Shown here: in pieces, positions 10,691 through 25,712 of the stretch
How the letters are laid out: each line of letters opens with the position of its first letter
Position numbering within the stretch: the first letter of the stretch is position 1
Source of the DNA: Mesotaenium endlicherianum
Taxonomy: Eukaryota; Streptophyta; Zygnematophyceae; Zygnematales; Mesotaeniaceae
Assembly: GCA_009602735.1 (NCBI GenBank)
Contig: WELA01005162.1
Location: 304,596 to 330,307 of the forward strand
Length of the DNA stretch: 25,712 bases
Direction of reading: 5' to 3'
Notes under the pieces: generated by a model
Database searches by the model: none
What the model was told of the DNA's origin: nothing
The model's input: only the letters and a program-made list of their open reading frames with translations
Made by a program: the position numbers and the translations under genes

Positions 10691-11352
10691 CTAATAAATG
10701 CCTTCCTCGACGTCTTCTGATCCCATCTTGCGCTTTCGGTTGTGCATCGGAGTGTACTTCACCCGGTGAGTGTGATCTACGAGAGCATACTCAGGCTTCG
10801 TCAAGTCATATCTGAAAATTGAAAGTGAATGTAGGCGTTGTTGCCCATATCCTGATTAACTCACAATGGAGAAAACGCGGAGTCTAGACCACGAGACGAC
10901 AACCTTATGTCTCAAGTCTATCCCCACATCCACCCTCGAAGGGATACACTTTTCTCAGAGTACGATCGGAACAACTCTTGACGTGTTTATGGGATATCAT
11001 CCCCAGATGCTCGTTATTCTCCTTAACCTATATTCTTTGAAGTGCATGTGTTTTGCGGTCTTTAAATGGTCAAGCAACCAACCTTGTCCATCTTCTCCAG
11101 CGTTTGCATCACGTACATGTAGTCCACGCCAGGCGCATCGCTGCCATCGATATGCAAAGACATCTCCGACAACTTCCCTCTCTGCTTTCTCAAACCTTCG
11201 TTTCCAGATCCTGCTACCTGGCATCTCATGTCCAAGCGATATACACAGAGACGGCACGAGTCCCTCTTAGCAGCTTGCCACATGGCCTCCTTGATTATAA
11301 GGCGGCCAAGGCATGAGGGAAGAACAGGAGCACCGGCAATAGACTGAGCCAT
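10691..11352 (-). CDS. Unrecognised 118-residue protein, two-exon model
   Basis: The start ATG at 11352-11350 has a strong context (ACCATGG). Exon 1 (11352-11117) begins MAQSIAGAPVLPSCLG and ends at a consensus donor, AT|gtacgt. Exon 2 (10811-10691) follows a clean acceptor, ttttcag|A, and encodes YDLTKPEYALVDHTHRVKYT and then PMHNRKRKMGSEDVEEGIY before TAG at 10693-10691. Phases match (2 to 2), and the junction reads GVDYIYDLTKPEY. Exon 2 looks strongly coding: it is hydrophilic, mixed in composition and has a basic HNRKRK patch that could act in nuclear localisation or RNA binding. I do not recognise the family. Exon 1 is less certain, because a second minus-strand frame across 11257-10997 is also open. 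The gene lies head-to-head with DUT, 1.27 kb away, and its end is about 290 bases upstream of the VanY-like 5' exon on the same strand. Confidence 0.5.
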
Positions 11353-12618
11353 GGTCAAAGTTATAAGAAGTGTGTGCCGTAGGTATGTCTCTTGAGTAAA
11401 TATTCTGATATCTCTAGTCTTAACTCGTCTAAAGAGGAGGGAAACGACGTGCAGGCCTGCTAAAGTACAGATGGTAAATGCGTCTTTGTCTCCCTTGGCT
11501 ATGTGGTGTCGTCAGCCTATGATGGCCATAGCGCTCGAGAATCCTTCCTCAAAATTAACTTCATGCTGTATGCATTCAGAGGGAAGTCTTTCAGTTGTGT
11601 ATATATGCAGCGCTAGTAACTTTCCTAGAACATGTATGCGGACAGCAACAAAGCTAGAGAACTTTGTCTCACGGAACAAATATGTCAGTCTAGTGTCACA
11701 GAACGCATGAATTTAAAGACAGGGTGAGACTACGACCCTGCATGTGCTTGGAGGGGAGGTGCCAAAACCTGCTGACAGATAGATCTGCCTACCGAAAGTG
11801 TCCAATACGTATTAGTGCCGACCAGATAGCGTAAATTTGACAGCATGAAGACGTGCCGCTTGAACTAGCATGCCTACTTCATACACGGTGACCACCTCTT
11901 CCTGGCAATTTACATGTTGGAGCTGTGCCTTAGGACGTACTTCCGAACGTTAACTTGTTAAAATAGCTTGCACGTTTCGCGGGGTCGAAGCAAGCAGAAG
12001 CGAGCCCTTTCCATCGCCTGCACACGAACGTACGCATCCTGAACAGGGCTGCCGACGTGCAATGGCTATTTGGAATGATTTGGAATGACCTCGATGTGAA
12101 ATGTTGCTTAATTAATCCTTTTTCGCGTTGCCACAACTCGTGCATCGCACCCAAGAGTGCCAGTGAGACGTCAATTTCAAAAAGAGACGAAGGGGGACTC
12201 ATTCACACGGTCAGCACAGCTAGTAGAATCACACTCGCCTACATTGCAGCTGGGGTCGATCCAATGCAGTGACCCAAAATTGCGCGGGAATGAATTCCCC
12301 GCCCCAAATTAAAATTTTCCTTCCAAGTTCCAACTTCACATTATCTGCTCCTCTGACTCTCTTTGTCATTTCAGCTATTTAATCGTGACCAAAGCCCGTT
12401 GGCGCCGTTTTAGTCCACATAGCCATATCTTTCAACTTGACTTGTACAGCTATTTTAAGTAGGAGAGGTGTCCCGCGCTTCACACTCTCTTGTTTTCAAA
12501 AAGCTCATCGTTGATCTTTTGCATTGGTAACAAGGACGCATTGCCCACTCTTTTTAGTGCTGGCTCTCATCACTCAATTTTTCGGCGCTGTCCCTCTTCC
12601 TTGTTTCAGAGAACACTC
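11353..12618. other. Divergent intergenic region
   Basis: This lies between the unrecognised minus-strand gene and DUT. It is AT-rich apart from the E2F-like palindrome. A minus-strand frame at 11930-12202 starts with a real ATG (MSPPSSLFEID) but has no recognisable homology or supporting splice pattern, so I do not call it. The DUT 5' leader presumably begins between 12302 and 12619. Confidence 0.6.
12284..12302. promoter_or_regulatory. Paired, inverted E2F-like sites upstream of DUT
   Basis: The word GCGGGAATGAATTCCCCGC is a near-perfect palindrome made of two matches to the E2F consensus WTTSSCSS: ATTCCCGC on the minus strand (12291-12284) and ATTCCCCG on the plus strand (12294-12301). 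It lies about 320 bases before the DUT start codon, and a CCAAT word is at 12261. dUTPase genes are typically S-phase genes under E2F control in plants and animals, so an E2F role is a reasonable inference. Confidence 0.5.
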
Positions 12619-14944
12619 ATGTCTCCTTCGTCTAGTAATCTAAGTCAGCCAATGTCAAAAGTTGCCAAAGTTGTCCAGGACGCTTCTCCGCATTTTCCGT
12701 CTCCCAGCCATGGCGACCACGGTGTCGTGGTTACGGCCAGTCAGCCAGCTGCCAGGATAGCTCTAAAGGTCATGAAGCTTTCTGAGAAAGCTACTCTCCC
12801 ATCCAGAGGTTCGCCTGGTGCTGCAGGATATGATCTCTCAAGGTACCCTCATGCTCACAAAAAGCCCGTTGCCCGTTCAATAATCAGGGGTCTTGCGTTG
12901 CCTTACGCATGTGAGTGACCTGCCTGAAGGTTTTAAAATAGGCTGAGGAAGCAGGTGCCGTAAGTTGACGCTCTGGACGGTGAGCTGCGTCCCCAGTATC
13001 TTTTGTACTGTAGTTTGTGATTTTCTTGCTTATTTGTATGTCTTTAGTCCAGTAGTGTTCACGCAGTCAGCCTTTCACACCAATCTCGGTATCGTCCGTC
13101 ATGTGAGAGAACATCTTTTGGGGAATGTTAAGCTCAGATACATATGACGGTATTTGAGAAATTCCTACAGCAAATAATCAGGGTTACGCGTATAATAGGT
13201 GTCATGGACGTCCAGGGTCCAATCCTTATCCAAACCTGAGTATGTGTGCACCACTAAGTGCAGGGCACTATGATCCCGGATATTGAGTTTGGTTTATTCA
13301 AGTGACTGGTCATACAGTACTGGGCTTACGCACACGTACACAATGAGCCATCAACTACCTAAAGGCCCCCCATCTCTGTTGGGAGGGACAAAATGTACAA
13401 TTTTACATTTTGGATCTCTCTCATGTATATTTGGCCTGTGTGGTCTGGGAGATGGCAGTGCGTACGACTCGGTGGTGCCAGCTAGAGGAAAGGCGCTGGT
13501 GAAGACGGATCTGTCCATCGCTATCCCTGAGGGCACTTACGCTCGCATTGGTAAGCAATTTGCTATCCATGATATTGTTGGGTTAGAGTAACACATTGTA
13601 CACCACCACTAGTCAGCTGCTTCGTAAGAGTTGCAGTTGGATGGCAAGTTTGAGACTGTCTGGTACATTCTAGTAGTTGACAAATATTTTGTTGGCTGTG
13701 AGCTTACTATTCCAAGAAGAAGTCACAGGTGCACATGTATTTCACCTGGAAATTTGCAACAGGGTATCATGTTGCTAGCAAAACTGTGTACATACTGTTA
13801 GTGACTGTACTCTGTAGTAGCCAAGTTTTACAGACTTCAAAGTCCATCACTTGCTTATCTTATGTACTGTCACATGCTTGAAAATCGCATGTGTTCAGTT
13901 CTATATTATAACTCTAAGTCAGGTCTGTGAGCTTGTTTTGGTTTTTTCACGTCAACAGAGAAGCCTTTTTTTTATCCGGATACATTCTACTGTCCATGTC
14001 TTAGAGTCGGATATGGGAAAAGATTGGCAGGAGTTTTGAGAGTAATCTTTGAGAGGCTGATTTGAGGAGAGAAATGACTCAGCAGACTATTGTAAGGCTT
14101 TATATAACACAAAGGAGAACAGTCGATATATGATTTCCCACTGTCAAAAGGTGGCGTTGATGGACACTTTGAAATCGTAAGTCAAATGTCAAATCCAGGC
14201 TGTCAGTGAAGGCTCTTGTGATGTGTCAGGAAGGAATCATTGTCAGCGTCTATCTTGCTTGTAGAAGCTGTCTGGCTTTGGGGTCCGATGCTGATAGTCT
14301 AAGAAGTGGGAGCTGTGATTGCTCGTGCTCTATATCGAATTCACTTGCATGCTAGAATGAAGGTCACTATGAAACACATAGTCACACGCTCTCCTCACTC
14401 TCAAAACAAGTTCATGCGTCATCAGAGGCATGTCTCCACATACCTCACCCCGCTCCCAGCTCACGCCCCCCCTTTCTGGGTCACTTCATCACTGTGGCCA
14501 TTCATTCTATCCTTCTTGGCAACCTCCCTTTCTGCAAGCGTCACTTGCCCCTTCCGCCAATCGTCACCTTACCATCAATGCTCTGCTCTCCTGCTTTCCC
14601 GCTGTGCTGCTGCAGCCCCCAGGTCTGGCCTTGCATGGAAGCACTCCATAGACGTGGGCGCGGGCGTCGTGGACGCCGACTACCGCGGCAACGTGGGCGT
14701 CATTCTCTTCAACTTCTCCGACCAAGACTATGCCGTCAAGGAGGGGGACCGCGTGGCACAGCTGATCCTGGAGAGGATCGTTACGCCAGAGGTGGAGGAA
14801 GTCAGCAGCCTGGAAGACACTGCCAGGGGGGAGGGGGGCTTCGGGTCCACCGGCATCTCTGGGACGCTGACACCTGGCGCCACGACCACGTCCGTGACGG
14901 TGTCTGTCACCAATGACGTCGTCGCAGCTGCGCCGCCCCAGTGA
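12619..14944 (+). CDS. DUT: Deoxyuridine 5'-triphosphate nucleotidohydrolase (dUTPase)
   Basis: The enzyme hydrolyses dUTP to dUMP and pyrophosphate, which keeps uracil out of DNA and feeds dTMP synthesis. Exons are 12619-12842, 13459-13550 and 14616-14944 (TGA at 14942-14944), with introns gtaccc...gcag and gtaagc...gcag. They join in frame to 214 residues. All five trimeric dUTPase motifs are present: [10 protein letters not shown] (66-75), APRSGLA (106-112), [13 protein letters not shown] (118-130, catalytic Asp127), GDRVAQLI (149-156) and [10 protein letters not shown] (176-185, with the stacking Phe181). Phrases such as VPARGKAL and [11 protein letters not shown] match land-plant dUTPase. 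The ATG at 12619 is the first in this frame after a stop at 12460. It gives an N-terminal extension of about 45 residues with no clear targeting motif. About 29 Thr/Val/Ala-rich residues follow motif 5 and are not part of the usual fold. Exon 3 is much more GC-rich than exons 1 and 2. Confidence 0.95.
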
Positions 14945-16010
14945 CGTGGACTGCATACTCTGGCTGATCGTCAAGCTCAAGCGTTTCTGGTGACTAGAAG
15001 CCCCTCGGCCTTCCTTTGACCTGGCTTTGACCTGGCTTTGACTTGTCCATGGCTTCTCAAGGTCTTGGCTTGCAGTTGGCCCTGGAGGTATCCGAAACAA
15101 CATTACCGTCCGTCTGCCTCCATGTTTATTACCTCCTCTCGTTCCTGGATGCCTGGCCTTGGGGGACCCGCTTCCTATCTCCCCACCTCCATCCAAATAC
15201 TTAAGGTTGGCACTAGAAAGGCTCTCCCTAGCGAGAGTGCGCAAGTACTCTCTGCTCCTTCGGGCTGATGTGGGGTTGCAAGGAGCATTGGATGGCCCTG
15301 CACTGGGTGGCAGGCTGGTTACTGCATCAAGCGCACTGCGATGTGGTTCTGGGAGCAGGGGCAGAAAGTGCCGGGGTTTAAGGAGCTCCTGTGACTAGGA
15401 TGGATTTGACTCTGTCCCATCCCAGAGCGTTGCTTGCTCTTGAAGTCACTGGGAGCGAGCGCATTCTGAGGAGGGTTGCGCTTCACTGGCAGAACTTGTG
15501 ATACACGGGGGTTGGTTAACTCCGAGTGCTCCACGAGAGGAGTCGCCTGCTGATCTCGGATGCTTGACGCTCGTCATGATGGGGGTGATAGTGGGGAGCT
15601 GGCAGCAATAGGTAGGACTTTCGAGAAACGGGAGTCAGTTGAGAATGATAGGAGGCACTCTGAACACTCATTTCGGGAGGACATGAATGGAGTCCGATGG
15701 AATAAGAGTATGAGAACCAGCAGGCAGGTTTACTGCAAGAATGTTGAGATATCAGGTTTAGGGTATGCATGGTAGGGTGGTAATTTGAGGTGGAACTGTC
15801 GTATGTCAAGAAAGTGATGTTCAGTTTACAGTAAGGGAAAGATATTATCAAATTATAATGTGATGGGAATGTGTCCAAAGTCCGCTCACCACTATTCCTC
15901 CTCTTTTTGATGTCGTGCTTTTATGAATGCGCGGGTGTGCTGATCATCAATAGCTGCACACATCGACGAGATCTGCTCTACGTTTCATGGATCGTTGATA
16001 CATCGAGCTC
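14945..16010. other. DUT 3' flank, no gene seen
   Basis: No coding segment is recognised. The stretch begins with the DUT 3' untranslated region and becomes AT-rich toward the mitochondrial insertion. The only ordered element is the 11-bp tandem repeat at 15014-15045. Confidence 0.6.
15014..15045 (+). repeat. Three tandem copies of an 11-bp TTTGACC unit
   Basis: CTTTGACCTGG occurs twice and then once more with a changed end (CTTTGACTTG). The block begins 70 bases after the DUT stop codon, probably in its 3' untranslated region. Each unit contains a TTTGAC(C/T) word. Confidence 0.9.
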
Positions 16011-16769
16011 CTATCCTCCTGAGGGAAGTCGTACAACTGATTGTTGTGTACTGTCTAATTTTTTGATCAATTGAGCTTTGGCACCAGCTGCTCGAACCAA
16101 TTTTCCACCTTGACCTGGGTGCCATTCAATATTGTGGATGGTAGTACCGGAAGGAATATTAGCTAACGGAAGACAGTTTCCAACTTTTTGATACAGTAGA
16201 TCGTTGAAATCCAAATGGCTCTGTTTTTCCCCGGTTTCAACCATCTCGATTTTTGCCCCCCCCAAAACAAAATCTAGATTTTCCCGAAGGGGGGGGCTCG
16301 GGGCGAACGGGCCCTCGGTTAAACCAGCGGGATCATCCCATGATCGTGATTCTGTCCGCTCGAGGAGCGCGGGAGCGACGTAGGGGACAGAATCACGATT
16401 CTGTCCCCTACCGTTTAAGCCCCTCTCTTTGACCCCCTCTGTCCTCGTCCCAGGCACATCATGTTCCTGTTGAGACTTTACAGCTAGGACGTTTAATACT
16501 TGGTCACCTGCAAGCAAATGCTCACTGGCTAAAATGTAAGTAAAAGAAGATCTTTGATTTTTAAGGACATCTGATTGGTTCATTTTAAGGCTGTTAGACC
16601 ATCGTACTAAAGCTATTCGAGATGAGCGATTTGGATCATATTCTATTCTTTCGACAAGTCCTGTAGATAATATGTTTCGTCGAAAATCTATTCTTCGTTG
16701 TAATCGTTTTGATCCACCTCCGCGGTGAAAAACCGTAATAGATCCTGAAGAATTTCGACCANGAGCAGT
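16011..16769 (-). pseudogene. rpl2: Mitochondrial rpl2 fragment in nuclear DNA (NUMT)
   Basis: The minus-strand frame matches ribosomal protein uL2 of plant mitochondria. It starts at TAxGRNSSGSITVFHRGGG (x is the base marked n at 16762), continues SKRLQRRIDFRRN and VERIEYDPNRSSRIALVRW, and later has NCLPLANIPSGTTIHNIEWH, PGQGGKLVRAAGAKAQLIKK and VVRLPSGG. It then breaks at TAG (16013-16011), before the conserved C-terminal half of uL2. No ATG precedes the homologous part, and a stop lies 27 codons or fewer upstream of it. The divergent middle is a place where plant mitochondrial rpl2 varies, and it carries palindromes at 16343-16411. The sequence fits mitochondrial rather than plastid rpl2, whose equivalent motif is an ARHRGGGHK type. 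With both ends missing and nuclear genes on either side, an inserted mitochondrial fragment is the best reading. An intron just after LPSG in the donor gene could also explain the right-hand break. Confidence 0.85.
16343..16411. repeat. Nested palindromes inside the rpl2 fragment
   Basis: Two inverted repeats share an arm. The outer pair has 15-bp arms (16343-16357 and 16385-16399) built on ATCGTGATTCTGTCC with a 27-base loop. The inner pair has 14-bp arms (16380-16393 and 16398-16411) built on GTAGGGGACAGAAT with a 4-base loop. All arms are perfect. They lie within the rpl2 open frame without breaking it. Confidence 0.95.
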
Positions 16770-17854
16770 GATCACGACTGCATGAGCAGTTACATAGAGT
16801 TACGATGCAAATTTATATGCTCCAATTTCTCCTGGCATACATGCATCAGCTTTCATATTCCACAAAACTTGCTGCTATGGCAAGTGGCTATCTGCTGCAC
16901 AAGAGCGATCACAGCGGCACCACGCTCCTCAGTGCTGCTAGTGCTGGGTACAAACACGGGCATGCACACCCTAAAGGCAGATGATGGTACCTAGCAAGCT
17001 TTATGGCGATGATTAACTTGAAAACACCTTGATAGGAGTCGGCAGCCGTAGAATCTCCCATCATGCGAACAAGCGCACTCGTTCACGACAAGTTGAAAAG
17101 CAGGATCATGCATTCCATACTCGGTGCCAAATTTCAGTGCACCATGACATTATTAATCATATAGAAAAGAATGAACACACCTACCAAAGCTTCCTCGCTG
17201 CGACCGGCAAGCCCAATTCAGGATGCCGCACAACATCTATACACCTACAGGACAATCAACAGGACTGCCGCCACACAACAAACTTGAGAGAGCGCTGAGA
17301 TGCACGCTGGCAGTCTGGTGTTCTCCAGGACTGCAACCTCTCAAGGACAACTTACTCGTGCTCTCACACTATAATTTTCGCAGCTTTCATGCCTCACCAA
17401 GCCGTAACAAGTGATGGAAACAGAACCCTAGAGCTGTAAACAAGTGACCACCTCTTCTTGCCCCTTCGGTGCCAACTCTTCCCCCTTATTACATACCCAA
17501 ACGAAACCAGGCTAGCTAGATTGGCCACTAAGACCTCCTCACCCAAAGAAACACAGATCAGCGCACGTATAACCACATATTCCTACTAAACAACATACGC
17601 ACCCACTAACATCCACGCCCCCACTCCAAACACGGAAACGCTCTTAGAGAAACACCTCCCTGTATGAGAGCATTGTACGACACCGAAGGCCTCACGACCA
17701 CCCGTCACAAGACCACCACCAGTGGCATGGCTGAGGCCGATGCCGCCCGCCCTAAGAGGAGATCCACGCCAGCTGTATCACAGCCGCAAAAGTCAAACTA
17801 AGCCCCTGTACATTCTTGCAAATCACTACTACCAACATAACATCACCCCACTGC
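16770..17854. other. Intergenic stretch, no gene seen
   Basis: No open frame shows recognisable protein sequence and I saw no RNA gene. It separates the rpl2 fragment from the candidate exon at 17855. Confidence 0.55.
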
Positions 17855-18018
17855 CTAACTCTCCTCCTCCTCCCTCTCCTCAGTAGCCCAGGTGCTCTGG
17901 TTAAGGAAGCGAGCTGGCGTGTAAGGGGAGGGCTCCTTCTTTGCAGGCCCATTGGTAGCGCCACCTGGCATGCCCATCTTAATGGCCAGCGCCAACTCCT
18001 TCTCAGTTCGCACATGCA
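17855..18018 (-). CDS. Possible terminal exon of an unrecognised gene
   Basis: After a possible acceptor (ggcgcggcag|TG) the minus strand encodes HVRTEKELALAIKMGMPGGA and then a segment ending SPYTPARFLNQSTWATEE, a short acidic tail and TAG at 17857-17855, 53 residues in all. The mixed hydrophilic composition and the position of the stop make it look coding. The frame is also open upstream to 18130, so the left boundary is unsure. No preceding exon was found, and the family is not recognised. It lies about 0.7 kb beyond the helicase stop codon on the same strand. It could be chance sequence. Confidence 0.3.
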
Positions 18019-18735
18019 CTGCCGCGCCTCCTCTCAGTCCTCGACCGGCAGCCCACTGGCGCCACCTGGCACGCCTTGGCACAGGGGAAGGGAGGGCCGG
18101 GCGTTGACCCCCACAAATTCCTCCGGGCATGCTCTCTCGTTCTCCTTGTTGTCAGTCACACCTTGGCTGTTCCTGGAGGCAAGCAAATGCCCCCATGCCA
18201 CGTCACCCATCCCTGCTCTCCTCCATCGCTGCAAATGGGGATCTGACCTTCCCCCCATCCTCCGCGGCATTCTGCCCACAGGAACCCTCGTAATCTCAGC
18301 CAGAGGGGTGCGCCAAACCTGACAGCTGTCTCCCCGTGCTCACCCTTGCGCGCATGCTGGCCGTCCACGTCATTCTGATCGATCAGATAAGTCCTTCCCT
18401 TCTAGTCCGCCCCATTGTCTGCATCCTTTTGAGTATGCAGATCAATCTGAGAGCCGCGTTTGATCCCAAGGAGTGCGCTCGGGAGCGATTCAGTCGCAGC
18501 CAGTCCCCACCGCTCAAAGCTTGTCTTTCGCTTCTCACGCGGACACCTGGAGCACTCCTCCCCACAGAGCTGCGCTGCACCATTGTGGCCCCCACAAGCC
18601 GAGCAAACATCTGCCCAGGCAGCCAGCCAGCCAGCCAGCCCGCCCATCCGGAACGAATGTCCCACTCGGCACATACCTGCGCACTCGCCATCGCACATCC
18701 TGTTCGTTCCGCACGCTCCTCGTCGTCGGCCCCCC

Positions 18736-25395
<6,660 letters not shown>

Positions 25396-25712
25396 CTGCA
25401 CTCCATCACGCAATCATGCGCACCAATGCGGGGCAGACACCTCCAGCTCATTACTTCTCTCCATTTTCATCAAGGACCTATTTCTTAACCTGATTGCTGA
25501 CATCAGAAAACACCGGGTACTAAGGTAGGGCTCAGCTTGGATGGAACAAATGGCTAGGGCCTTTGTGAGCTGGCTGGCTGGCTGGCCGGAATAGATGTGA
25601 ATGTTCTCTCGTGCGCTTCATATGCAACCAGCCAGTACTAGTGTGTGCCTTTGAGCGTGTGAGTGCGTGCTTGCTGGCGGGAAATGCAGGGGGGGAGGAA
25701 GGGGGGGGAAAG
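25396..25712 (-). other. Helicase intron running off the right edge
   Basis: The acceptor tggagtgcag|GC at 25396 defines the left end. No coding segment matching the helicase N-terminus was seen to 25712. A GCTG tetranucleotide repeat lies near 25569-25586 and G runs occur at the very edge. Confidence 0.6.

Noticed and set aside
11930..12202. Minus-strand open frame of 90 codons (MSPPSSLFEID...)
   Set aside because: It has no recognised homology, no matching splice signals, and lies in the DUT upstream region.
12490..12618. Upstream extension of DUT as a transit peptide (Ser/Arg-rich)
   Set aside because: The frame is open to 12463 but has no ATG before 12619; it could code only if an upstream exon is spliced in, for which I see no evidence.
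16011..16769. Functional nuclear or plastid rpl2
   Set aside because: There is no start codon, the C-terminal half is missing, and the conserved words are of mitochondrial rather than plastid type.

Overview
This is nuclear DNA of a photosynthetic eukaryote of the green lineage. Four protein-coding loci are recognisable, and those that are not cut by the window edge are interrupted by spliceosomal GT-AG introns whose phases join exactly. The dUTPase and the SF1 helicase resemble the land-plant forms. One gene encodes a cyanobacterial-type peptidoglycan D,D-carboxypeptidase, as expected from a plant or alga that keeps plastid peptidoglycan. A broken copy of mitochondrial rpl2 suggests a donor mitochondrion that carries this gene. 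I infer a streptophyte alga, an early-diverging land plant or a prasinophyte-like green alga; the sequence alone does not decide among these.

Layout, left to right. 1-860: intron with CA/GT microsatellites and a pyrimidine-rich 3' end. 861-1254 (+): last exon of a PRP22/DHX8 DEAH-box splicing helicase. 1255-1740: GC-rich degenerate repeats. 1741-3629: AT-richer intergenic DNA. 3630-8682 (-), probably with a 5' exon up to about 10402: a VanY-like peptidase M15B (D-Ala-D-Ala carboxypeptidase) gene with seven mapped exons. 10691-11352 (-): a two-exon model for an unrecognised protein of 118 residues. 11353-12618: divergent intergenic region with a paired E2F-like palindrome. 12619-14944 (+): complete three-exon dUTPase (DUT). 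14945-16010: no gene seen. 16011-16769 (-): mitochondrial rpl2 fragment broken at both ends and carrying nested palindromes. 16770-17854: no gene seen. 17855-18018 (-): weak candidate terminal exon. 18736-25395 (-): eight exons of a UPF1/SMUBP-2-like helicase, plastid-helicase type, whose 5' end lies beyond the right edge.

The genes do not form a pathway. PRP22 acts in splicing, dUTPase in nucleotide hygiene, the SF1 helicase in nucleic-acid remodelling (perhaps in the plastid) and the carboxypeptidase on peptidoglycan. The most interesting content is the intron-rich eukaryotic VanY gene, a duplicated mini-exon in the helicase that would cause early termination if spliced in, the mitochondrial rpl2 insertion with palindromes, an over-represented 10-mer that touches several splice junctions, and a 114-base G tract inside a helicase intron.
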